A DNA stretch of 10,703 bases from an uncultured Lachnospiraceae bacterium (GTDB taxonomy: Bacteria; Bacillota; Clostridia; Lachnospirales; Lachnospiraceae): NCBI GenBank assembly GCA_945836355.1, contig CAMALD010000022.1, forward strand, positions 1-10,703, in the 5' to 3' direction. This document shows positions 1 through 6,208 of this stretch, one piece after another. The position numbers were made by a program, and so were the translations under genes. Below the pieces are notes generated by a model. It had not been told where the DNA came from and made no database searches. It saw nothing but the letters and a program-made list of their open reading frames with translations. The first letter of the stretch is position 1; the number at the start of each line of letters is the position of its first letter.

Positions 1-1
1 A

Positions 2-88
2 GTGTATTTTGATGCAAAAACGAAGCTCCACCTACAGAAATATATTGAAAGCAGCGTAAATCACTTTGTAAAAGGAATACAAAAATAG
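2..88 (+). CDS. 3' end of an unidentified upstream gene (partial)
   Basis: An open frame enters the window from the left and runs 28 codons to a TAG at 86-88. The visible C-terminus is short, charged and helix-like (it contains KLHLQKYIESSVNHF), with no motif I can assign. Support that it is a real gene end comes from the intrinsic terminator that starts within its stop codon. It could be the last helix of a regulator or of an enzyme; nothing in the window decides. The start lies outside the window. Confidence 0.4.
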   Translation: MYFDAKTKLHLQKYIESSVNHFVKGIQK

Positions 89-116
89 AGATGGTACACG
101 GGTACCATTTCTTTTT
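87..116 (+). terminator. Intrinsic terminator after the upstream gene
   Basis: The arms AGAGATGGTAC (87-97) and GTACCATTTCT (102-112) pair over 11 positions with one G-U wobble, around an ACGG loop, and are followed by a T run to 116. The left arm begins inside the TAG stop of the upstream frame. This is a standard rho-independent terminator pointing rightward. It separates the upstream gene from the metallo-hydrolase fragment. It also argues against any translation start of that fragment lying within 91-116. Confidence 0.8.
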
Positions 117-165
117 AGTATATATGCAAGCAAGTACATGCAATCAAAAGGAGGATAATAAGATT

Positions 166-486
166 ATGAAGCTGACAGGGAGAGTTCATTTATTGCGCAG
201 GGAGTTTTATGTTACCCCAACGGTAAAACGATATGTAAACCTGTATCTGATTGTCGGAGACAGGGGCTGCTATCTTGTGGATGCAGGAGTTGCAGGGACA
301 GAAAAACAGATTGATGCCTATCTGAAATCGATTGGAAAATCCATGTCGGACATCAGGGGAATATTTTTAACACATTCGCACCCGGACCATATCGGAGCTG
401 CGGCAGAGCTTAAAAGACAATTGTCACAATATGCCGGGAATCCGCTGGTGGCAAAAAGCATTGCGAGCTGTCTGGATATAAGCTGA
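166..486 (+). pseudogene. Truncated MBL-fold metallo-hydrolase (N-terminal remnant)
   Basis: The ATG at 166 follows AAAGGAGG (147-154); the frame stays open further upstream but would start within the terminator. The 106 residues show the start of a metallo-beta-lactamase fold: a beta strand NLYLIVGDRG, the LVDAG turn (about 38-42), and the metal motif THSHPDH with H70, H72, D74 and H75. MBL hydrolases of this type are usually above 200 residues and need later His and Asp ligands, which are missing here. After about residue 86 the sequence stops resembling the family and ends at a TGA. No continuation is visible in the next 50 bases in another frame. I read it as a remnant left by a deletion or by arrival of the downstream operon. 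A functional short protein is unlikely because the metal site would be incomplete. Confidence 0.7.
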
Positions 487-536
487 AGTTATAACGAATC
501 ATAGAAAACCCCGTTTACCGAATTGTCGCAATTGAG

Positions 537-564
537 TTGACTTTTCATTTTGCGATGGTATAAT
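537..564 (+). promoter_or_regulatory. Sigma-A-type promoter of the nine-gene operon
   Basis: The -35 TTGACT (537-542) and -10 TATAAT (559-564) are separated by 16 bases, and TG at 556-557 gives an extended -10 (TGGTATAAT). Transcription would start near 570-572, leaving a leader of about 65 bases before the ATG at 635. A small dyad, AATTG TCG CAATT (521-533), sits just upstream of the -35. This is the strongest promoter match seen in the window and stands before the first gene of the collinear run. Confidence 0.8.
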
Positions 565-579
565 GAGTACAAATTTAAA

Positions 580-606
580 ACCTACCAACAAAGTAGGCAA
601 GTAGGT
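580..606 (+). promoter_or_regulatory. Dyad in the operon leader, candidate operator
   Basis: ACCTAC (580-585) is the exact inverse of GTAGGT (601-606), and another GTAGG lies between them at 593-597, so CCTAC can pair with either. The dyad lies about 10-35 bases after the predicted transcription start, where a repressor could block elongation. It has no T run, so it is not a terminator, and the leader is too short for the common large riboswitches. Which protein binds, if any, is unknown. Confidence 0.45.
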
Positions 607-634
607 GATAAGAAAAGAAAAGGAGGACAAAGCT

Positions 635-1867
635 ATGGGATGCTGTGGATTTGATGCACAGGAGCAGAGTGCAGAGGAATTGTTGTCATCATATACCGAT
701 GAGGAAGCTGAAAAATATGCGCAGGAGGTCGGAGTAAAGCCGAGACCGAATGAGACCATCAGTGAGATTGATGAGACGGGAGCTTTTATCCGTCAGCCAA
801 ATTCCTTCATTCAGAAGTTTGGCGATAAGGAGGGTGATTTGAAGGCAGAGGCAGGACGCTACGCAATCTACTGGGCTGTCGGCTGTAACTGGTCTAACCG
901 GCCGGTGATTGTGAGGGATCTGCTCGGCTTGCAGGGAGTCATTAAGGATCACCTGGTAACCCCTTCCGGCAAGACAAACAAGTACGGGCACGGTTTTGGT
1001 GACCAGCCGGGACATAAGGATCCGCTGACCGGAGCTGATTTCTTGAGTGAGTTTTACAAGCGTGCGAAGCCGGACTACACAGGGAGAGCAACGACGCCGA
1101 CGCTGGTAGATATCATTGAAAAGAAAGCAGTAAACAATGATTATCACCGGTTGACAAATTATCTGGAGGTTCAGTTCCGGCCGTTTCAGGCGGAGGATGC
1201 ACCGGATCTTTATCCGAAGCAGTTCAGAAAAGAGATAGATGAGTTCAACGACTGGTTGTTCCCTCATGTCAATAACGGGCATTACCGCATGGCATTCTGC
1301 CAGTCGCCGGAAGCCTACGATGAGGCCTACGAGGATTTCTATGAATCCCTGGATAAGCTGGAGAAGAGATTGGAAACAAACCGTTTCCTCTTCGGAGATT
1401 ACATAACCGACAGTGACGTGAGAGCTTATGTGACACTGGTAAGATGGGATGTGGGTTATTACCGCAACATCGGACCGGTAAAGAAGCCGATTAAGGATTA
1501 CAAAAATATCTGGGGATATTTGAGAGAGCTGAATGCCATTCCGGCATTCCACAATAACAGCAATGCGAGAACACTGGCACTGAACGGGTTGCCGAAGGAC
1601 AACAAGAAATTGTTCAAGAGCTACAATGAAAGAATCCTGACAAAGGTGGATTTCGACAAGCTGTGGGCAGATGACGGCGAGAGAAGAAAACTCAGCAGGA
1701 CGCCGGATGAAGTATTCCTTCGCCACAAGCCGGGTGAAACCTACGAGGAGTATGCCGGTGAGATTTCGGATACCATCTGGAACAGCTCAAGCTGGGAGGA
1801 CCGCAATCCGAAGAACGGAACCTTATCGGTGGATGCATCCATCAACCCGCTGAAAGGCTTGCTATAA
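635..1867 (+). CDS. GST-family protein, glutathionyl-hydroquinone reductase-like (paralogue 1)
   Basis: The start is the ATG at 635, preceded by AGGAGG (621-626); a frame start at 605 would put this ribosome site inside the gene. The 410-residue protein matches the YqjG/ECM4/PcpF class by eye: a GRYAIYWAVGCNWSNR stretch with the catalytic Cys at 84 (canonical CPWAxR), a thioredoxin-fold TTPTLVD with cis-Pro (153-159), then an all-helical GST C-domain with RLETNRFLFGDYITDSDVRAYVTL (written in part: FLFGDYITDSDVRAY, about 251-265) and the DYKNIWGYLREL helix. The family uses a thiol cofactor to reduce S-glutathionyl aromatic conjugates. The usual SNES-like gamma-glutamyl contact is NNDY here (167-170). 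An extra tail of about 80 residues follows residue 330. The protein begins MGCCGF, an unusual vicinal Cys pair. It is the first gene of the operon and is clearly paralogous to the protein at 6209. Confidence 0.85.
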   Translation: MGCCGFDAQEQSAEELLSSYTDEEAEKYAQEVGVKPRPNETISEIDETGAFIRQPNSFIQKFGDKEGDLKAEAGRYAIYWAVGCNWSNRPVIVRDLLGLQGVIKDHLVTPSGKTNKYGHGFGDQPGHKDPLTGADFLSEFYKRAKPDYTGRATTPTLVDIIEKKAVNNDYHRLTNYLEVQFRPFQAEDAPDLYPKQFRKEIDEFNDWLFPHVNNGHYRMAFCQSPEAYDEAYEDFYESLDKLEKRLETNRFLFGDYITDSDVRAYVTLVRWDVGYYRNIGPVKKPIKDYKNIWGYLRELNAIPAFHNNSNARTLALNGLPKDNKKLFKSYNERILTKVDFDKLWADDGERRKLSRTPDEVFLRHKPGETYEEYAGEISDTIWNSSSWEDRNPKNGTLSVDASINPLKGLL

Positions 1868-1884
1868 CATTCTATATATCACAG

Positions 1885-1899
1885 GGGATTAGCTATCCC
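1885..1899 (+). other. Small intercistronic hairpin
   Basis: GGGAT (1885-1889) and ATCCC (1895-1899) form a 5-bp stem around TAGCT in the 67-base gap between the first GST-like gene and the binding-protein gene. It is followed by an A-rich stretch, not T, so it should not terminate transcription. It could mark an mRNA processing or stabilising point that lets the binding protein be made at a different level, or be chance. Confidence 0.3.
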
Positions 1900-1934
1900 A
1901 AAACAAAAATCAGAAAATATGGAGGAAAGAGATT

Positions 1935-2807
1935 ATGAGAAAAGGAATTATTAAGAGGATTACCGTATTGGCTGCAGCTGCAGCACTTTCGATTACAGGC
2001 TTTGCAGGCTGCGGAAAGGACGAGGAAAGCAATGCATCCGGAGTGAAGAAGATTACCGCTGCTACGTCAGGAAGCCCTGCACCTTATGTGGTAGTTGATG
2101 AGAACAATAATATCAGCGGCAGTGACGTGGAAATCCTGAAAGCAATTTTTGCCAAGCTTCCACAGTATGAGCTGGAAATCATTAAGTCCGACGACCCGCT
2201 GACCGGACTTACGAGCGGACTGTATAATCTTGCGGTAAACAATTACGCATGGCGCGATGAGAGAGGCGAGCTGTACTATTACAGTCTTCCTTACAAGTCC
2301 GGCTATGATGTATACATTCAGAGAGTCGGGGATGAGCCGTTGACCGGACTCCAGGACCTTGCAGACAGACATTACAAGATTGAGGTCGGTGCAGGCTCTA
2401 ACAAGGCTTTGGCATTGGAGCACTGGAACGAAGAGAATCCGGACCACCCGATTGAAATCGTCTACAGCGAATCCAATTTCCAGATTAAGTTCCAGAACAT
2501 TGTTGACGGAAAGACCGATGTGGCAATCGATGACGGACCGATTCTCGACACTCTGATTGGCCGGTTCGGCTTGGAAAATGATCTGGCAGGCAATCCGATT
2601 GACGCTGCGACACAGGAGTTCATAAGCCCGACAAACTACTCCTACTTCCTTTTCCCGAAGGACAGTGAGGCAGCTGCACTCAGAGAGGATGTTGACAAGG
2701 CTTTGAAGGAGATCAAGGCGGATGGAACGCTTGCAGAAATCCTGATCCGGTATTTCGGAACCGACACCAGCCCGTCAGAAGAGGATCTGGTGAAAACAAA
2801 GAACTGA
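1935..2807 (+). CDS. Amino-acid (cystine-type) ABC transporter solute-binding lipoprotein
   Basis: The ATG at 1935 follows GGAGG (1921-1925). The 290-residue protein opens with a lipoprotein signal: KR-rich n-region, Ala-rich core and lipobox GFAGC with the lipidated Cys at 26, so it is anchored outside the membrane. The rest is a family-3 periplasmic-binding fold: PAPYVVVDENNNISGSDVEI (49-68) is the usual first strand and turn, NNYAWRDERGELYYYSLPY (102-120) holds the Arg expected to bind the ligand carboxylate (R110 by alignment), and VGAGSNKALALE and DVAIDDGP follow in the second lobe. This class carries polar amino acids, cystine or derivatives. The C-S lyase in the operon points to a sulphur amino acid or cysteine conjugate, but specificity is inferred. 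Its permease and ATPase lie two genes further down. Confidence 0.9.
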   Translation: MRKGIIKRITVLAAAAALSITGFAGCGKDEESNASGVKKITAATSGSPAPYVVVDENNNISGSDVEILKAIFAKLPQYELEIIKSDDPLTGLTSGLYNLAVNNYAWRDERGELYYYSLPYKSGYDVYIQRVGDEPLTGLQDLADRHYKIEVGAGSNKALALEHWNEENPDHPIEIVYSESNFQIKFQNIVDGKTDVAIDDGPILDTLIGRFGLENDLAGNPIDAATQEFISPTNYSYFLFPKDSEAAALREDVDKALKEIKADGTLAEILIRYFGTDTSPSEEDLVKTKN

Positions 2808-2833
2808 TAATCCTTAGGAAAAGAGATGGTGAG

Positions 2834-4093
2834 ATGAAGAAGCTTATTAAAAATGTCAATGTATTTGACGGAAAGAATGTTAAGGTGGCAAAGCATCAGA
2901 ACATTGCGATTACAGACAATCTGGTGACGGAAATCTTTTCCGGGGATTTTTCGGAGGAAGGTTTTGATGAAGTAATTGACGGAAAAAACCAATACGCCAT
3001 TCCGGGGCTGACCGATGCACATGTGCATCTTGGAAAAACACACATTGATGGTGCCTCTGCTTCCTACGATGCCATCATCGGTTCGGTGGTGGCTGGTAAG
3101 CTTCTTGATCACGGAATAACCACCGTGAGAGATGCAGGAAGTGTGACAGATGGATTAAAGCGGGCGATTGACGAGGGTGTCGTGAAGGGACCGAGAATCT
3201 ATCCGAGCATGAATTTTCTGTCACAGACCTGCGGGCACGGTGACAGCGATGCCGCACATCACAATCGGGATATACAGTACCGCAGCCCGAGAGGCGTGGC
3301 TCTCTGTGACGGAGTCGCGGAGTGCAGGAGGGCGGTGAGAGAGCAGTTTTATCTGGGGGCGTCGCAGATTAAGATTATGGCAGGCGGGGGAATGAGCTCC
3401 CTGTGCGACCCGGTGGAAACCTTACAGTTCTCGCCGGAGGAAATGAAAGCGATTGTGGAAACGGCTGCGGATTACGGTACCTATGTGCTGGCTCATCTTT
3501 ATACCCCGGCCTGCATGCAAAGAGCGATAAAAGCCGGTGTCAGGAGCTTAGAGCACGGTCACTGGATTGATGACGAGACCGCAAGAATGATTCAGGATAC
3601 CCAAACCTTTCTGAATCCGTGCCCACAGTTTACTTTGGAAGAAATCAAGTGGAATCATATGGGTGAATATTCGGATCAGCCCTCCCAGCTCAAAAAGAAG
3701 AGTAAGCGGGGCGGAGCAGACATCAAAAAACACATCGAGGAAACAACAGAATTCATCAACAAATACGATTTGAAGATTCTTTTCGGCACGGATCTGATGA
3801 TTATGTACAATGAATATGAGCCGAGGGAAAGCCTGGATTTTACGGTTTATAAAAAGCGTTTCGGTTCGTACAAGGGTCTTTTGGCAGCGACCGGTAATTT
3901 CAATGAGATTACAAAGCTGACCACTTACCAGAATCCTTATCCGGATGGTGAAATCGGATTGCTGCAAAAAGGGGCATACGCGGACATCGTTATTACCCGG
4001 GGGAATCCGGCAGAGGATCTGGATGTTTTGGGAAATACAGATAATATCCTCTTCGTTATGAAGAATGGAGAGATTTATAAAAATCAGTTATAG
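2834..4093 (+). CDS. Metal-dependent amidohydrolase (COG1228-like)
   Basis: The ATG at 2834 lies 26 bases after the binding-protein gene; AGGAAAAGAG (2816-2825) is a fair ribosome site. The 419 residues form a complete amidohydrolase-superfamily protein: N-terminal beta part, PGLTDAHVHLG with H63 and H65, K180 in QIKIMAGGGMSS (the expected carboxylated Lys bridging two metals), H221 in LAHLYT, H241 in LEHGHWID, D320 in FGTDL, and a closing segment KGAYADIVI...GNPAEDL that rebuilds the small beta domain. All ligands for a binuclear centre are present, so it should be active. Close families include imidazolonepropionase-like and Xaa-Pro/Xaa-Arg dipeptidases. Placed between importer genes, it probably hydrolyses an amide or peptide bond in the imported compound. 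It has no signal peptide, so it should be cytoplasmic. The exact substrate cannot be read from sequence. Confidence 0.88.
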   Translation: MKKLIKNVNVFDGKNVKVAKHQNIAITDNLVTEIFSGDFSEEGFDEVIDGKNQYAIPGLTDAHVHLGKTHIDGASASYDAIIGSVVAGKLLDHGITTVRDAGSVTDGLKRAIDEGVVKGPRIYPSMNFLSQTCGHGDSDAAHHNRDIQYRSPRGVALCDGVAECRRAVREQFYLGASQIKIMAGGGMSSLCDPVETLQFSPEEMKAIVETAADYGTYVLAHLYTPACMQRAIKAGVRSLEHGHWIDDETARMIQDTQTFLNPCPQFTLEEIKWNHMGEYSDQPSQLKKKSKRGGADIKKHIEETTEFINKYDLKILFGTDLMIMYNEYEPRESLDFTVYKKRFGSYKGLLAATGNFNEITKLTTYQNPYPDGEIGLLQKGAYADIVITRGNPAEDLDVLGNTDNILFVMKNGEIYKNQL

Positions 4094-4122
4094 GAAATGC
4101 GAAGATGGAAGGAGATTCGGAT

Positions 4123-4632
4123 ATGGAAATCTACAGACTGGCAAAGAAGGATGCACCTGATTGGCTATACAAGGCGTATGATTATGTACGAATGGATGCC
4201 TTTGTCTTTGGGCAGGACATTCCGGTGGAGATGGAGTTCGGCCATGATGAACCGGTCGATGAGCTTGAAGCTGTCGTACTGGTAGAAAATCATAAGCCGG
4301 TTGCGGGCTGCAGGATTACCTATCCGCGGCCTGACATCGGAAAAATCGGCAGAGTGTGTGTTATAAGAGAAAAGCAGAGAAAAGGGGTTGGACACATACT
4401 GATTGCGGAGGCGGAAAAGTGGATTAAGGAGAGGGGATTCCATCATATTGTGATTAATTCCCAGGATCGTGCGGCGGCATTTTACGAGCGCTGCGGTTAT
4501 AAGCTGGTACCGGGAGTGGACCCGGAAATATACGAGAATCATCCGCCGCGCCATCAAAGCAGGGAAGAGAAGGAAGAACAGAGAAAGAAAATCGGTTTTG
4601 GCTGCGTGCTGGTTGAAAAATACATAGATTGA
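4123..4632 (+). CDS. GNAT-family N-acetyltransferase
   Basis: I choose the ATG at 4123 because AAGGAG (4109-4114) sits 8 bases before it; the in-frame ATG at 4105 lacks a spaced ribosome site and would only add MEGDSD. The 169-residue protein has the GNAT core: a strand ending in RVCVI, then the acetyl-CoA pyrophosphate loop REKQRKGVGH (82-91, Q/R-x-x-G-x-G), a following helix, and AAAFYERCGY (117-126) with the usual Tyr near the CoA sulphur. A charged linker (about 145-157) precedes the last strand GFGCVLVEKYI. The family transfers acetyl from acetyl-CoA to an amine. Together with the M20 enzyme in the same operon it recalls the Bacillus SnaA/SnaB acetyltransferases that act on S-modified cysteines, but residues fixing that substrate are not identifiable here. 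Confidence 0.87.
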   Translation: MEIYRLAKKDAPDWLYKAYDYVRMDAFVFGQDIPVEMEFGHDEPVDELEAVVLVENHKPVAGCRITYPRPDIGKIGRVCVIREKQRKGVGHILIAEAEKWIKERGFHHIVINSQDRAAAFYERCGYKLVPGVDPEIYENHPPRHQSREEKEEQRKKIGFGCVLVEKYID

Positions 4633-4651
4633 AAAGGGCAAGGAAAAAAAT

Positions 4652-5389
4652 ATGGCAAAATTATTTGATTTTGAACAGGTATTTACGAATATTCCCGAGC
4701 TGTTGAAATATCTCCCGATTACACTGGAACTGGCATTGCTGGCAACCTTTATCGGACTGGTGCTCGGACTTTTACTGGCAATTGTTAAAATGAAGCAGAT
4801 TCCGGTCTTAAAGCAGATTGCAGCGCTGTTTGTCTCGATTGTGCGGGGCACTCCGGTACTGGTACAGCTCTATATCGTATATTTTGGTGTACCGATGTTT
4901 TTCAAGTACCTGAATACGAAATACGGAACCCACCTGGCGGTGGCGGAGATTCCGGGATTCGTATATGCGGTGCTTGCACTGGGACTTAACTCTTCGGCAT
5001 TCAGCTCCGAGATGATCCGTTCGGCTCTGATGAGTGTCAGCAAGGGACAGCTCGAAGCAGCCAATGCACTCGGCATGACCTACGGTCAGGCCCTGAGAAG
5101 AATCATTATACCGGAGGCGATGACCGTTGCGCTTCCGACCATCGGAAACTCACTGATTTCGGCAATCAAGGGTACTTCCCTCGCATTCACCTGTGCCGTG
5201 GTGGAAATCACCGCGCAGGGTAAGATTATCGGCGGAAGAAATTACAGATATTTTGAGGTTTACTGCTCGCTGGCAATCATCTACTGGCTTGTGACCGTAG
5301 TGATTGAGCAGATTCTCAAAGCGGTGGAAAAGAAGATGGCGATTCCGGAGCAGGTGGAAAGCTACATAGAGCAGAAAGACGAAAAATAG
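4652..5389 (+). CDS. Amino-acid ABC transporter permease (HisM/TcyB type)
   Basis: The ATG at 4652 lies 19 bases after the acetyltransferase and follows AAGGAA. The 245-residue protein is an inner-membrane subunit of the polar amino-acid family. Hydrophobic segments lie at about 22-45, 56-84, 101-125, 158-186 and 204-224. The family hallmark RGTPVLVQLYIVYFG (65-79) is present. The EAA loop EAANALGMTYGQALRRIIIP (135-154) is the ATPase-docking site. Only one permease is encoded, as in TcyABC-like cystine importers, where it forms a homodimer. It works with the lipoprotein at 1935 and the ATPase directly downstream. The amidohydrolase and acetyltransferase genes intervene between the binding protein and this gene, which suggests that uptake and processing are co-expressed. 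Confidence 0.92.
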   Translation: MAKLFDFEQVFTNIPELLKYLPITLELALLATFIGLVLGLLLAIVKMKQIPVLKQIAALFVSIVRGTPVLVQLYIVYFGVPMFFKYLNTKYGTHLAVAEIPGFVYAVLALGLNSSAFSSEMIRSALMSVSKGQLEAANALGMTYGQALRRIIIPEAMTVALPTIGNSLISAIKGTSLAFTCAVVEITAQGKIIGGRNYRYFEVYCSLAIIYWLVTVVIEQILKAVEKKMAIPEQVESYIEQKDEK

Positions 5390-5403
5390 ATGGGAGTGAG
5401 ATT

Positions 5404-6174
5404 ATGAGCCTGATTGAGATAAAAGATTTACATAAAAAATACAAGGAGAACGTGGTACTGGATGGAATTAATCTGAGCATCGAGCAGGGTAATGTCATCG
5501 GCATTATCGGCCCTTCCGGCACGGGTAAGTCCACACTCCTTCGCTGCCTGAATCAGCTTGAGATTCCGGAAAAGGGCACAATCAGCATTAACGGAAAGGA
5601 AATCAATCTTTCCTCCAGAAAAAACAAGAAGGAAATCCTCGCACTTCGCCAGAACACCGGAATGGTGTTCCAGCAGTTCAACCTGTTTGAGAGAAAGACT
5701 GCACTGGAAAATGTGGAGGAAGGCTTGATTGTCGTGCAGAAGAAGTCTAAGGAGGAGGCGAGAAGGATTGCGCTCGAGGAATTAAAGAGAGTCGGAATGC
5801 TTAACTGGGCGAATCATTATCCGAGGCATCTTTCCGGCGGACAGCAGCAGAGAGTTGCGATTGCCAGAGCATTGGCAATGAGACCGCAGTTATTGCTTCT
5901 GGATGAGCCGACCTCGGCTCTTGACCCGGAGATGGTCGGTGAGGTATTGGATGTCATCAAAAAGATTGCTGCGGAAGGCTTTACCATGCTTCTGGTGTCC
6001 CACGAGATGGCATTTGTAAGAAACGTTTCCAATCGTGTTATTTTCATCGATAAGGGAGTTGTCGTCGAGGACGGAACGCCCAAGCAGGTATTTTCCAATC
6101 CGCAGAATGAGAGAACCAAGGAGTTTCTGGCAAAGATGTATATGCTTGAGGTGGAGCCGGAGTACATTATTTGA
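5404..6174 (+). CDS. Amino-acid ABC transporter ATP-binding protein (GlnQ/TcyC type)
   Basis: The ATG at 5404 lies 14 bases after the permease stop with GGGAGTGAG before it. The 256-residue protein has all the ATPase motifs: Walker A GPSGTGKST (36-44), Q-loop Gln in MVFQQFNLF (Q90), signature LSGGQQQRVAIARAL (143-157), Walker B LLLLDEPTSALDP (163-175) with the catalytic Glu, and the switch His in LLVSHEM (H200). The FQQFNLF wording and DEPTSALDPEMVGEV are typical of the polar amino-acid uptake group. It should dimerise below the permease dimer and power uptake. The C-terminus ends soon after the NBD with no extra regulatory domain, unlike MetN-type methionine importers, which carry a C-terminal sensor domain. 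Confidence 0.94.
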   Translation: MSLIEIKDLHKKYKENVVLDGINLSIEQGNVIGIIGPSGTGKSTLLRCLNQLEIPEKGTISINGKEINLSSRKNKKEILALRQNTGMVFQQFNLFERKTALENVEEGLIVVQKKSKEEARRIALEELKRVGMLNWANHYPRHLSGGQQQRVAIARALAMRPQLLLLDEPTSALDPEMVGEVLDVIKKIAAEGFTMLLVSHEMAFVRNVSNRVIFIDKGVVVEDGTPKQVFSNPQNERTKEFLAKMYMLEVEPEYII

Positions 6175-6208
6175 CAAATACTAATGAGTGGAAGGAGCTA
6201 AGAAAGCT

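Noticed and set aside
565..634. Riboswitch (S-box or T-box) in the operon leader
   Set aside because: The leader is only about 65 bases, with one short dyad, no terminator hairpin and no T-box or SAM-I core sequence.
641..646. Selenocysteine in the Cys-Cys pair
   Set aside because: Both positions are TGC/TGT codons, not TGA, in both paralogues, so no selenocysteine decoding is indicated.
689..1726. 345-codon open frame on the - strand opposite the first GST-like gene
   Set aside because: It is antisense to a protein with clear family motifs and a ribosome site, shows no recognisable domain, and has a His/Cys/Ile-rich composition typical of a shadow frame.
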